Assembly (NCBI GenBank): GCA_024687125.1 | Contig: JAILFA010000012.1 | Span: forward strand, 1 to 64,000 | DNA from: Lachnospiraceae bacterium | GTDB taxonomy: Bacteria; Bacillota; Clostridia; Lachnospirales; Lachnospiraceae | Reading direction: 5' to 3' | Length of the DNA: 64,000 nt | Shown here: piece by piece, positions 8,075-17,098 of the stretch | How positions within the stretch are numbered: position 1 is the stretch's first letter | How the letters are laid out: each line of letters begins with the position of its first letter | The notes under the pieces: generated by a model | The model's database searches: none | What the model saw: only the letters and a program-made list of their open reading frames with translations | What the model was told of the DNA's origin: nothing | Made by a program: the position numbers and the translations under genes

Positions 8075-10650
8075 CCCGCGATATCATACGTCGAGATCGC
8101 GCGCAGCTTGTTCTCCGGTCTGCACTCCAGACGGATCCGGCGCTCTCCCGCTTCCATGTCAAAGAAATTGTCCGAAAGGACCGCCGGCCTGTCCCCATCC
8201 ATAATGCAGACACCTTTGGCGAAGGCATCGGACCGGACGACCGCCTCTTCCCCCTCTATGCTGACGCTCAGATGCGGATCCCGGAACATATAGTATTTCG
8301 GTGCGCAGAAGAGTGTCGTTCCGCGTGAGACTTCCCTGCCGGCGATCTCCAGCACATACTCCAGATGCACCTCGTGCTGATCGATATCCATCGCATCCAG
8401 CGCCTCTCCGCCGTTGATCCATCTGCCGTCATAAGGAAGTACCTGCACCTCTTCGCTGCCGCTGCGTACCTCCGCGGACGCGGCGTCACGCAGAGACCAT
8501 CGGACCGAAGCGTTTACCGGATCCTGCGTCTCGTTGGCGACATGCAGCATAAATGTGCAGCGCACAAGTCTCGGCTGCATGTTCGGGAACGGCATCTGTG
8601 TGATCTCGCCCTCCTCCCTGCAGGAGATCATGATCGGCGCGAACATCCGTTTTTCCGCGTAATGCAGTGCCTTGCGGTTGCCAAGACTGTCAATACCGGA
8701 CCAGGAAGCCACCGGCGAGATATCGTTGAACTGCCACACCAGCGATCCCATGCAGATGCCGCGGTTGCGCCTGAGATGCTCGACTCCGTATCGGATCGCG
8801 TCCGCCTGCATGAGCTGCGTCGCATAGAGCACCATCTCAAAGTTTTTGGGATACAGATATGTCTCCGAAAGATACTGCATCAGCTTCCCGTTCGCCGCTG
8901 TATTGCGCTGGTGCATCTCCATCACACGGGAAAAGATATTGAGATCCCTGTCCTCCGCAAAGGTGCGGATCGTCGCCAGACACGGAAACGACTGGAATCC
9001 GAATTCCGACAGGAAGCGGAACGTATGCTTTCTGTACTCGGTAAACGGCTTTCCCGCGTGCCAGACCTCCCAGTAATGCACGTCACCGACGTTTTCCGCC
9101 TGCGGCGCATCGAAGTTGCCGCCGGAGGAAGGAGAACTCGGCCAATAGCAGGTATCGGGGTCCTCTCTGGAAAGAAGCCGCGGGATCCTGTACTCAAAGA
9201 TCTTGATATAGTCCGCCTTCTGTTTGAGGGTCGGTTTCCATGCTCCGTCGATGGTCTGCGATTCCACTTCATTGTTCCCGCACCAGAGTCCCAGGCAGGC
9301 ATGGTGCCGGATACGGCGCACATTATCCGTGATCTCCGCGAGCACGGTCTCCTCAAAGGCGTCCGTCAGTTCATAATTGGCGCAGGCAAACATGAAATCC
9401 TGCCAGACGATGAGTCCGAGCTCATCGCACAGATCGTAGAAATCATCATCCGGATAGTAGCCGCCGCCCCAGACGCGGATCAGGTTGTAATTTGCCCAGA
9501 CCGCCTCCCTGAGCAGTTTCTCCGTACGCTGCCTCGTCACACGGGGAAGGATGTTATCCTGCGGGACATAGTTGGCACCCATTGCAAAGATCGGTGCCCC
9601 GTTGATCTTGAACGCAAAGTTCTTTCCGCCGTCCGGCATTTCATCCTGATTGACGGTCAGGATCCGGAGGCCGATGCGTTTTTCTACAACATCGATCACG
9701 TCGCCCGTCGCCTGCTCCACAAGCTTGACACGAGCCGTATAGAGCGGCTGATCACCGCTGCCGTTGGGCCACCAGAGTCTGGGATCCGGGACACGGATCA
9801 TCTGCTGCACGCCGGTTCCTCCATCCTCATCGGTAATCCGGCCGCGCCTTTTGCCCTCCATATGATATACCGCGCCGTCCGGAGAGACGAGTTCCGCTTC
9901 GACGGCAAACCCCTTTCGCCTGAGATCCTCATGGCTCCCAAGCGTCACCGGTTCGCCTTCCTCATATACACTCACCTGTGTCGTCACATGCAGACGCACC
10001 TCAGGAATAATGTAGCCGTGTACGCCGCGTCCGGTCTTGATGTGCTCCTGATAAAAACTCACCTGGCTGATATCCGCGTTGTGATGTGCGATCACCTCGA
10101 CCTTGCGGAAGATTCCCGCGTCAGGAAGTCTCTGCCCCCAGTCCCACCCGAACATGCAGTGTGCCTTGCGCAGCTGGGGGAAGCCGTCCATCGCATCGGA
10201 TGTTCCGCCGACCGGATTCTGACGGTTTGCCGCCGCGATATAGGCGGTCGGGGAATGCAGATTCACGCGCAGTGTGTTCTCCCGGGAAGCCACGGCACTG
10301 ATATCAAAGCTCCAGGTGCGGTGCATGTTGTCCGTCTCACCCAGCGCGATCCCGTTCAGGAAGATCTCGCCCAGCGTATCGATCCCGTGAAAGACCAGCG
10401 TCAGGGCATCCGCCGAGAGCATCTCCTCTCCGAGCTCGAACGCTGTCTCAAAAATGAACTCGTTGTCCATCAGCGGCAGGACTCGCAGCTCATTGTCACC
10501 GACATACGGATCCGGCATCCTGCCTGCCTCGAGCAGCGTGCTGTAGACGGTTCCGGGAATATGTACCGGGAGTTTTTCCTCCGTTGATACGAATTCGTTG
10601 CCGCGCATCAGGCGGAGCGTCCAGTTGTCAGCGATTTCCTGTCTTTTCAT
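8071..10650 (-). CDS. Beta-mannosidase, glycoside hydrolase family 2
   Basis: The 859-residue protein has no signal peptide, so it should cleave beta-1,4-linked mannose from imported manno-oligosaccharides in the cytoplasm. The N-terminal sugar-binding sandwich domain ends near residue 200. The catalytic TIM barrel carries the acid/base Glu in WCGNNE (about residue 459) and the nucleophile Glu in FLSEFGFQSFP (about residue 550). The WDWGQRLP and RVWGGGYYPDDDFYDLCDE segments are typical of beta-mannosidases rather than beta-galactosidases. It sits between the pilus operon and trmK, with a 4-nt overlap into trmK, an odd functional pairing suggesting insertion into an older operon. Confidence 0.93.
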   Translation of the reverse strand: MKRQEIADNWTLRLMRGNEFVSTEEKLPVHIPGTVYSTLLEAGRMPDPYVGDNELRVLPLMDNEFIFETAFELGEEMLSADALTLVFHGIDTLGEIFLNGIALGETDNMHRTWSFDISAVASRENTLRVNLHSPTAYIAAANRQNPVGGTSDAMDGFPQLRKAHCMFGWDWGQRLPDAGIFRKVEVIAHHNADISQVSFYQEHIKTGRGVHGYIIPEVRLHVTTQVSVYEEGEPVTLGSHEDLRRKGFAVEAELVSPDGAVYHMEGKRRGRITDEDGGTGVQQMIRVPDPRLWWPNGSGDQPLYTARVKLVEQATGDVIDVVEKRIGLRILTVNQDEMPDGGKNFAFKINGAPIFAMGANYVPQDNILPRVTRQRTEKLLREAVWANYNLIRVWGGGYYPDDDFYDLCDELGLIVWQDFMFACANYELTDAFEETVLAEITDNVRRIRHHACLGLWCGNNEVESQTIDGAWKPTLKQKADYIKIFEYRIPRLLSREDPDTCYWPSSPSSGGNFDAPQAENVGDVHYWEVWHAGKPFTEYRKHTFRFLSEFGFQSFPCLATIRTFAEDRDLNIFSRVMEMHQRNTAANGKLMQYLSETYLYPKNFEMVLYATQLMQADAIRYGVEHLRRNRGICMGSLVWQFNDISPVASWSGIDSLGNRKALHYAEKRMFAPIMISCREEGEITQMPFPNMQPRLVRCTFMLHVANETQDPVNASVRWSLRDAASAEVRSGSEEVQVLPYDGRWINGGEALDAMDIDQHEVHLEYVLEIAGREVSRGTTLFCAPKYYMFRDPHLSVSIEGEEAVVRSDAFAKGVCIMDGDRPAVLSDNFFDMEAGERRIRLECRPENKLRAISTYDIAG

Positions 10651-10678
10651 AGTCTTCTCCTGTCACTGTCGGAACTTC

Positions 10679-11347
10679 TCATCTGCGCTCATCCCACACC
10701 AGCTCCTCCACTGCTTCGCGCGGCATCGCTGTCGTGTGATAGTTATAGGATCTGCTCTCATGATACTGCATGGTCAGATCCGCCGACACTCTGAAACGGC
10801 CGTTCACATCGATATGCTTATTGGCCAGATTCACCATTTTTTCACTGTCCGCGTCCAGCGTGCACTGAAAATCCTCAACCTTGTTGCTGATCAGGTATTC
10901 CGGCTCACAGATCCGTCCGATCTCACTCTTGGCACGCAGCGAATTAAACAGTGCGGAATGTCCCGTCTCTTCATGAAACTCCATATCCGCATACAGCTTA
11001 CGGGTTTCCCGGTCAAAATAGAAGACCGCGCCGTCAAAACTGACCGAATATACACCAGGCGTATCCCTGCCGGTCATCAGGAAGCAGCCGCTGCGGTCAT
11101 TGGAGTAAAAGATCGCCTCCGCGGACATGACCTGTCTTTCAAACTGTGCAAAAACCGTCTCGGCTTCCCTCTGCAGTGCTGAGATCTCCGTGCTGGAACG
11201 GTTCAGCCGCACCACGATGGAAAAAAACTGCGCCACCATGAGCGAGATCACCGAAGAGATCGCCAGACCGATGATCAGTTCGATCAGAGACATCCCCGCG
11301 CAGTCCGCGGTCTTTTTCAGGATCCTGTTTTTCCTGCGCCGAGGCAT
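10679..11347 (-). CDS. Pseudopilin, PilW/GspJ-like
   Basis: A 222-residue protein with a type III (prepilin) signal: a basic leader of about 17 residues, then Gly followed by MSLIELIIG, with the conserved Glu at mature position 5, and a hydrophobic helix. The remainder is a beta-rich globular part with a WIxxRE-free PilW-like pattern. It is the last gene of the pilus cluster and starts 1 nt after the stop of the preceding pseudopilin. Cleavage would require a prepilin peptidase that is not in this window. Assignment to PilW/GspJ rests on size and gene order. Confidence 0.8.
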   Translation of the reverse strand: MPRRRKNRILKKTADCAGMSLIELIIGLAISSVISLMVAQFFSIVVRLNRSSTEISALQREAETVFAQFERQVMSAEAIFYSNDRSGCFLMTGRDTPGVYSVSFDGAVFYFDRETRKLYADMEFHEETGHSALFNSLRAKSEIGRICEPEYLISNKVEDFQCTLDADSEKMVNLANKHIDVNGRFRVSADLTMQYHESRSYNYHTTAMPREAVEELVWDERR

Positions 11348-11348
11348 C

Positions 11349-11891
11349 TCATCGCACCCCGTAATCCGTATGCACTTCGCTCCTGCCCGTCGGTTCGTAT
11401 ACCGTCAGGGTAAAAGCCTTACCGGAGCCGCTGAACACGAGCGTCCCGGCACCCTCCGTGCAGGCACCGCTCGCGCGGTCAAAGCTCCACTGATAATAGG
11501 AACCGTCATACCCCTCCTTGAGGAGTGTTCCCTTTTCATCACTGATCCTGAGCGTATTGGAGCTGGCCAGTTCCCTGCGGTCATATTCGCTCCAGGCCGT
11601 GCCTGTCGTGATCTCCTGATCCATCGTGCGCTGGATGACAACCTCCCATACATGGGAATCCTGGCGCAGCTGTATGCGGAATGTCCCCGGCCGGGTCTGC
11701 TGAGCGCTCTGTGCCAGCAGCAGTTCGTCCGATACGGCGCGCACCTGCTGTTCTGTCATCTTGCCGCGGTAGGAGCCCATTCCCATTACCGTGATGCCGG
11801 TCATCGTCATGATGATCGTCAGCACCACCAGCAGCTCGATCAGGGAAAAGCCTTCCCGGCGCCGCTCAGCCGATTCGTTCCCAGTTTTCAA
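11349..11891 (-). CDS. Pseudopilin, GspH/FimT-like
   Basis: A 180-residue prepilin-like protein with leader, Gly, then FSLIELLVVLTII (Glu at +5) and a beta-rich C-terminal domain. The best start is a TTG with GAGG 8 nt upstream; it lies inside the 3' end of the PilX-like gene, giving a 26-nt overlap and likely translational coupling. Short pseudopilins of this kind (GspH/FimT, ComGD) form the tip or core of type II or type IV filaments; FimT-like members bind DNA in some transformable bacteria. Confidence 0.82.
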   Translation of the reverse strand: MKTGNESAERRREGFSLIELLVVLTIIMTMTGITVMGMGSYRGKMTEQQVRAVSDELLLAQSAQQTRPGTFRIQLRQDSHVWEVVIQRTMDQEITTGTAWSEYDRRELASSNTLRISDEKGTLLKEGYDGSYYQWSFDRASGACTEGAGTLVFSGSGKAFTLTVYEPTGRSEVHTDYGVR

Positions 11892-12747
11892 ACCGTACCA
11901 CCTCGTCGACCGTCGTGATCTCCGCCGGTGCGCGGATCACCATGTCGCAGGAGATCTCCGACCGGGCGTCGCGTTCATAGTTCGTCAGGATCAGATGAAC
12001 CCCCTGCAGGATGAGCGTACCGTCCGGATTGACCCTGATATCCTCCACTCGGACGGAAAGGATCTCTGTCTTCTCTGATGTGATCGATCTGGTGCCCTCC
12101 GCCGTCACAGACGAAGAAAGCCCCGACAGATACGTCTCCATCAGCCTGAGTCCCGCCTCTTTGCGGGTGTCCATCTGGATCTTGCTGCTCGTCTCATAGA
12201 TCGACGGATCAAAGATCCCGACCCGGTTCCGGAGAAACCATTCCGCGGGAGCCTGCGGCCCGGTTGTCGCAAGCAGATCCGGTCCGATCACTTCAGATGC
12301 ATCCTCGCCGTCCGCGGCCTCATCGTCAGCGAAATCCTCCTGCTCCCCGGTGCCCTCCGCGTCCTCTGTGTCCGCGGTATCCTCCGTCTCCTCCTGCTCC
12401 TCGGTATCCGCGGTATCCTCTGTGTCTTCCGGATTCTCCGCGTCCGCTGTCTCTTCCGTATCCTCCAGTTCCTCATCAGCCTGCTGCCAATTGTACATGC
12501 TGATGAAATAGAAGTCCGTCACATCTCTGGTAAGACCGGCTTTTACCTCCCCTTCGACCATCTCCAGCTTATAGAAATTCTTGTCGGAGATGCGCTTTGT
12601 GCCATAAAGGCGGATGCTCAGAAGTGCGCCGCTCATCGCCATGATGCCGAGGACCGTAGCAAGCGCCGTCACGGTCATGACGAGAATAAAGGTCTGTCCG
12701 CCGGTCTGCCGCAGTTTTCCGCGGGCACCTTTAAAGAGCCGCCTCAT
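11866..12747 (-). CDS. PilX/GspK-like minor pilin with acidic insert
   Basis: The N-terminus has a basic leader, GGQ and a hydrophobic helix (TFILVMTVTALATVLGIMAM) but lacks the +5 glutamate, as in GspK/PilX tip proteins. Between about residues 85 and 155 there is a very acidic low-complexity stretch built from Glu/Asp/Thr/Ala with near-repeats of the type EDTADTE. The remainder is beta-rich. The gene overlaps both neighbours (4 nt with the upstream pseudopilin, 26 nt with the FimT-like gene). Its role as tip initiator is inferred from position and missing Glu5. Confidence 0.75.
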   Translation of the reverse strand: MRRLFKGARGKLRQTGGQTFILVMTVTALATVLGIMAMSGALLSIRLYGTKRISDKNFYKLEMVEGEVKAGLTRDVTDFYFISMYNWQQADEELEDTEETADAENPEDTEDTADTEEQEETEDTADTEDAEGTGEQEDFADDEAADGEDASEVIGPDLLATTGPQAPAEWFLRNRVGIFDPSIYETSSKIQMDTRKEAGLRLMETYLSGLSSSVTAEGTRSITSEKTEILSVRVEDIRVNPDGTLILQGVHLILTNYERDARSEISCDMVIRAPAEITTVDEVVRFENWERIG

Positions 12748-13385
12748 GATCCGCCTCCGGGCATGAATCTGGCTGTCTCAAAGCGGATCTGCTCCGTTCC
12801 GTTTTCGGCCAGCCGGCTGTCCATCCGGTAGATGACAACCCTGAGCTGCACAAGCCTGTTCATATCACCGCCTGACAGCACTCCCGGGCGCGGCCAGCTG
12901 TTGTATGTCGCGGCCAGATTCCCGCCGCTCTGGTGATTGGCACCGCTGCTCCCTGTATAGGGCGCGGGGTCGATCTCGCAATATACGCCGTATTGTTTTC
13001 CGAAGCTGACAACCGGTCCGCGGCCGTTGCCGATATCGTTGTACAGCAGCCGTATCCCGTTCTGTGTCCGGGATACCTGATACGTGATCCCGTCGATCCG
13101 GCATACCCCTTCGTTCCTGGCAATCTCCTCGAGTTCGCCGAGCTTTAAGTCCGCAGCCTTCATGCTCTCCATCGTCGTCTTGGCGAGGGTCTGGAGCTTC
13201 TGTTCGGTGGAGGCGCGCGCATTCAGACGCCTGGCCACGATAAAGGACTGCAGCAGCACTGCCGTCATCACACTTAAGAGCGCCACGGAAACAAGCAGCT
13301 CCACCATGGAAAAGCCGGCGTTCCGCCGGCTTTTTTCTGTCACTGTTTTACCGGAGGTCGTTCCGTATCCCTGATCTGCTCTCAT
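12744..13385 (-). CDS. Pseudopilin, PilV/GspI-like
   Basis: A prepilin-type protein with leader, Gly, FSMVELLVSVALL (Glu at +5) and a ~180-residue globular part. The reading frame is open to 13418, but the ATG at 13385 has a GGGG Shine-Dalgarno 6-7 nt upstream and is preferred; a GTG at about 13345 just after the upstream stop is also possible and would give a shorter leader. It overlaps the PilO-like gene. Gene order places it among the minor pilins. Confidence 0.78.
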   Translation of the reverse strand: MRADQGYGTTSGKTVTEKSRRNAGFSMVELLVSVALLSVMTAVLLQSFIVARRLNARASTEQKLQTLAKTTMESMKAADLKLGELEEIARNEGVCRIDGITYQVSRTQNGIRLLYNDIGNGRGPVVSFGKQYGVYCEIDPAPYTGSSGANHQSGGNLAATYNSWPRPGVLSGGDMNRLVQLRVVIYRMDSRLAENGTEQIRFETARFMPGGGS

Positions 13386-14073
13386 TGGTCCCCGCGTTGT
13401 AGTACTGATAACCCGCACCCGCCGACAGGGGGGATCCGGAATAGAAGATATTGTCCGTCCCGGTCTCTACCTCCGTCTCTTTCTGCACTTCCTTGCGGTC
13501 ATCGCCGGTGATCGCATATTCACTGATGGTCACGTCGGCATCCACCATCCCGTTCGAATTGTCATAGCTCGCACTGACCGTCTCAAGAACCTGCAGTCCG
13601 CCGCTCTCCTCGAGGTACTTGATAAAGCGCTTCCATTCGCTGTAGGAGAGCTGCATCGGAAACTGCAGCGTACTCCGCACGAGAGTGTAGCCTTCCTGAT
13701 TGCCCGGCATCACGGACATAAACTGATAGACCGCCTCCGGATCCGTATAGCTCGCTGTCGTGATGCGGAGATCAAATTCGTCCTCCACACCGCGCAGGAA
13801 CATGATCTGATTATTCTGAGTAATGCCGCAGGGAAACTCACCGATCATCTGATCGTAGTCGGCATTAAACTTATCGGTCTGAACCGTGTATTCGCCGCTC
13901 GAGTCATCGATCTTCTTGAGCCGATCATATTCGGACTGGAGCTCGTCATGTCTGACACTGATCTCGTCACTGGCGTCCTTGATCCGACTGTCCACGACGA
14001 GGATGCTGAACAGTATCATTGCCAGCGCAATACCGAGGACGATCAGCAGTCTGCTCCTGGACACTCCCTTCAT
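13348..14073 (-). CDS. PilO-like pilus assembly protein
   Basis: A 241-residue protein with one N-terminal transmembrane helix (residues 7-26), a coiled coil (about 30-60, ASDEISVRHDELQSEYDRLKK is the core region) and a ferredoxin-like globular domain, the layout of PilO/GspM inner-membrane alignment proteins. It overlaps the PilM-PilN gene by 4 nt. The C-terminal tail after about residue 195 is Glu/Lys- and Ser/Gly-rich and probably disordered. Sequence identity to PilO is low; assignment rests on architecture and neighbours. Confidence 0.75.
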   Translation of the reverse strand: MKGVSRSRLLIVLGIALAMILFSILVVDSRIKDASDEISVRHDELQSEYDRLKKIDDSSGEYTVQTDKFNADYDQMIGEFPCGITQNNQIMFLRGVEDEFDLRITTASYTDPEAVYQFMSVMPGNQEGYTLVRSTLQFPMQLSYSEWKRFIKYLEESGGLQVLETVSASYDNSNGMVDADVTISEYAITGDDRKEVQKETEVETGTDNIFYSGSPLSAGAGYQYYNAGTNESRSGIRNDLR

Positions 14074-15884
14074 TGCCCTGCCTCCTGAGATGTTTCCGTG
14101 AGTTCATAATCGCGCTTTACCTTGTTGGTCAGCGTACAGGAGATCGTACAGGTGACCGTCTCCGCGTTGCCCTCATAATAGCTGGCGATCGCGCTCGCCT
14201 CGACCTCGGAGACATTGTTCATCCCCTCCAGGGAGCGGAGCATGGCTGCCACAACATCCTTGCCGGAAGCAAGCACCATCATGGAGACATTGCCTTCATC
14301 GATCGTAAAGCTCTCGATGCTCAGTCCGCTCGGCCGCATCTCCTCCAGATCCGCGATGAACGCGGACAGCACATCGTTGTGAGAGGCCGTGATCCCCCGG
14401 ACATTGTGCACGTCATCATTTTTGGTCTTGGCCTCGTTGTAGGCATTCAGCACCGCGTCAGCGCCCTTCAGGCTCCGCACCTCGCTTTCAAGGTGATCCG
14501 TATCATTTTTGAGCGAAAGGTATTTTGTCGCCGGTATCGCGATCGAGATCGCACTGACTGCAAAAGCACCGGCCAGTATGATCCGGTAGATATGCTTCCC
14601 GCTGGATTCCGCTTTGCTCTGTGTAAGCTCCTGAGAAACAAAGCCGACAGGCTTGATGACCGCGCCGTAGTTGTCCAGAAAACGCATCGCCTGGTCATGC
14701 ATGAGCGAAGTGCGGGGAATAAACACGCCCTTGATCTGGTCGACCGAAATGACCGATACGGACAGCTGTGACTCCAGGATATCCCGAACACCATGATAAT
14801 AGATAGCGTCACCCATCAGGAGCACCTTTTCCACCGGACGCATCCCGCGGTTTCTCGTATAATAGATCATCGTCCGGCGGATCATGTCGATCGCGAAATA
14901 CAGCTGCTCCATCAGAGGGCTGTTGGGCGGCAGATCCTCGTTGATCATCTTCGTGGTGCGCAGCATCTCATCCGCGCGCTCCGCGCTGACCCACTTTTCC
15001 CGGGCTACGATATCAATGACCTGATCCATGCCGAAATCCATATTTCGCTGCATGATCATATCACCGTTGTCAAAGAAGGTCATCGATGTGTGATCACCGG
15101 AGATATCCACGGTCAGTGTCGGTTCCTTGCCGACCTGCATGGCGGCGAGCCGGAATACGCTGTTACCGATGAAATCGATCGACTCCACCCGCATCTTGAG
15201 ATAGGCGGCCATCTCATACAGCGTGCTGACCTGCTCGTTGGGCGCGGCGATCGCCATGACGCGGATCTCTCCGCGCTTTTTCTTTTTGCTGCGCTTCTCG
15301 GCGCCTTCTTCGCCATCCGCGGCGGGCGCATGGTCCTTCTTTTTCTTTCTTCCGGCGCGCTCACGGCGCTTTTTACGCGTCTTGCGCTCCTTGTCCGGAT
15401 GCTTTTTTTCAAAGGTGGTCAGTTCGACATCCGAATCACTCGCAAGATCATCGTTGTCCTCCTGATTCTCCTGTCCCTCCTGCTCTGCTCCCGCGGCGTC
15501 TTCCGCCTGGCGCACGGCCGCGACACGGTAAAAGCCGATAACATACTCCTCCAGATTGATGGGGAAGTATTCGCCGGCGTTGGTCGTGACGATCTGACGG
15601 ATGCGTGCGTCCGACATGTTGGGGAGGATCACTTCGCGGGTCATGACCTTGTCCGCGGGAAGTGTAAAGATCACATTGCGGGAACGGATACCCGCACTGG
15701 CAAGCTGCAGCTTCAGAAATCCGGCGAACGCCTCCGGATCGAGAACGGTGCTGTCATCGACCAGTTCCTTGGGGCATTCCCGCTCCAGCAGACGGCGCAC
15801 ACGCGTCGTACCGCCGCTGCGATGGTGCAGCTGCGCGATCCTGAGCACATTATTATTGATCACTATCGACAGGATATCTGCCAT
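14070..15884 (-). CDS. PilM-PilN fusion protein with charged insert
   Basis: The 604-residue protein begins with a PilM-like actin/FtsA-fold ATPase: LSIVINNNVLRIAQL at the phosphate-1 position, PADKVMTREVILP, EEYVIGF (residues about 85-105), LTVDISGDHTSMTFF and the VLLMGDAIYYHGV region. At about residue 440 a single transmembrane helix (IILAGAFAVSAISIAIPA) starts a PilN-like half with coiled coil and ferredoxin-like domain. In most bacteria these are two genes. An insert at about residues 108-195, first acidic then very Lys/Arg-rich, interrupts the PilM domain. The protein should couple the cytoplasmic motor platform to the PilO-like partner encoded next, with which it overlaps by 4 nt. Confidence 0.85.
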   Translation of the reverse strand: MADILSIVINNNVLRIAQLHHRSGGTTRVRRLLERECPKELVDDSTVLDPEAFAGFLKLQLASAGIRSRNVIFTLPADKVMTREVILPNMSDARIRQIVTTNAGEYFPINLEEYVIGFYRVAAVRQAEDAAGAEQEGQENQEDNDDLASDSDVELTTFEKKHPDKERKTRKKRRERAGRKKKKDHAPAADGEEGAEKRSKKKKRGEIRVMAIAAPNEQVSTLYEMAAYLKMRVESIDFIGNSVFRLAAMQVGKEPTLTVDISGDHTSMTFFDNGDMIMQRNMDFGMDQVIDIVAREKWVSAERADEMLRTTKMINEDLPPNSPLMEQLYFAIDMIRRTMIYYTRNRGMRPVEKVLLMGDAIYYHGVRDILESQLSVSVISVDQIKGVFIPRTSLMHDQAMRFLDNYGAVIKPVGFVSQELTQSKAESSGKHIYRIILAGAFAVSAISIAIPATKYLSLKNDTDHLESEVRSLKGADAVLNAYNEAKTKNDDVHNVRGITASHNDVLSAFIADLEEMRPSGLSIESFTIDEGNVSMMVLASGKDVVAAMLRSLEGMNNVSEVEASAIASYYEGNAETVTCTISCTLTNKVKRDYELTETSQEAGQ

Positions 15885-15885
15885 C

Positions 15886-16455
15886 TCAACTGTTCCTCAT
15901 ATCTGCCGTAACTGGCGCTTCCATACCGGCGGGCAGGAAGCCTGCCCAAAACCCATCGCCGGACATCTGCTCGCTGCTGCCGGCCCAGACACCCGTCCGT
16001 ACCATGCGTATGCCGGTGTTCCGGTCAACCTCTTCCCGCAGGAAGATCATGATCTCCCCGGTATCACTGTCTCCGCGTGCCTTGCGCGACACCAGCATCG
16101 GTGCCACGGGGATGTAATCCCGTACGGCATCCGCAAAGCTGTCATCCTGTAAAAAAAGCGTCGAAACCGCGATCGGTGCGGAATAGACGCCATTGGACGA
16201 AAGAGAACTCTTAAGCGCATCATATGCGATCTCGTCATACAGCACACTCTCAAGGGCACTGTAGACCATATTGATATTCTGCTGATCGCGTCTTTCCCTT
16301 CCTCTCTCGATATAGCGCACCAGCGCAGGACTGATGACACCTGTCAGCATCACCATCACGGAAACTGCAATGATCAGTTCGATCAGGGAAAAACCGGCTC
16401 TGGAAAAATCCGTCGCATCGGAGGATCTATTCGGTATCCGCTGCGCCTTCCTCAA
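15886..16455 (-). CDS. Prepilin-type major/minor pilin 2
   Basis: A prepilin with leader, Ala-Gly, FSLIELIIAVSVMVML (Glu at +5) and the ARG-type alpha-helix continuing into SPALVRYIERGRERRDQQN. The frame is open to a TTG at 16494, but that lacks a Shine-Dalgarno; the TTG at 16455 has AGAGG 6 nt upstream and is preferred, giving 189 residues and a ~21-residue leader. It overlaps the upstream pilin gene. The mature N-terminus closely resembles the adjacent pilin (PRIIRYVDRAREVRD versus PALVRYIERGRERRD), so the two are probably duplicates. Confidence 0.8.
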   Translation of the reverse strand: MRKAQRIPNRSSDATDFSRAGFSLIELIIAVSVMVMLTGVISPALVRYIERGRERRDQQNINMVYSALESVLYDEIAYDALKSSLSSNGVYSAPIAVSTLFLQDDSFADAVRDYIPVAPMLVSRKARGDSDTGEIMIFLREEVDRNTGIRMVRTGVWAGSSEQMSGDGFWAGFLPAGMEAPVTADMRNS

Positions 16456-16996
16456 TGTCTTCCTCTGCCTCACGGCTTGTCGACGGTACTTCAAACTTAT
16501 TGCCCTTGCTGTCAGCGATCACGCGCTGCTCATTCTTGCTGCCGCTGCGTGCGATCCAGACCTTAAGCTGACCGTTCAGATAGGAGAAACGGATGATCTT
16601 GCCCTTGGCGCGATTGGAGACCAGTGTCGGCATCTGATTGCCCATCACGGCCTGATATTCAATGGTAAACGGATCGGTCGGGTTTTCCTGATAAAGATTA
16701 TCGGTGGAGACCACTGCTCCGTCCCCGCTCTCGATATCGACCGCGCCGTAGCGCCAGGTAACCTTGCCGCTCTTCTGAGAGATCTGCTCCATAAAGGAAT
16801 CGTATGCATCCTCATCCGTCAGCGCCGCGTTGATCCCCTCATAAATGGAGTCGATCGTCTGCATATCCCTGACCTCACGGGCCCTGTCCACATATCGGAT
16901 GATCCTGGGCGCGATCAGACCGACCAGGATGACCATGACGGTGATCGCGATCAGTATCTCGACAAGAGAAAAACCTGCCTTTTTGTCAGATCTCAT
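16427..16996 (-). CDS. Prepilin-type major/minor pilin 1
   Basis: A 189-residue prepilin from the ATG at 16996, which has AGAGG 8 nt upstream; the upstream in-frame ATG at 17038 has no such site. The leader is short and basic (MRSDKKAG), followed by FSLVEILIAITVMVILVGLIAP with Glu at +5. Its helix and the QTIDSIYEGINAALTDEDAYD region parallel the next gene, suggesting duplication. As the first pilin after PilC it is the best candidate for the major filament subunit. Confidence 0.85.
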   Translation of the reverse strand: MRSDKKAGFSLVEILIAITVMVILVGLIAPRIIRYVDRAREVRDMQTIDSIYEGINAALTDEDAYDSFMEQISQKSGKVTWRYGAVDIESGDGAVVSTDNLYQENPTDPFTIEYQAVMGNQMPTLVSNRAKGKIIRFSYLNGQLKVWIARSGSKNEQRVIADSKGNKFEVPSTSREAEEDIEEGAADTE

Positions 16997-17098
16997 TTGT
17001 TTTCCCTCTGGTGAATAGCTCTGTTCTATGCAAAACATGATGTCCGGATGGCTACTCTGCTTGCAATTTTAGTTTGACATCATATTATAACACAAGAA

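Noticed and set aside
8365-10587. A 740-codon plus-strand frame opposite the beta-mannosidase
   Set aside because: Antisense of a gene with intact catalytic motifs; His/Arg/Leu-biased composition typical of shadows.
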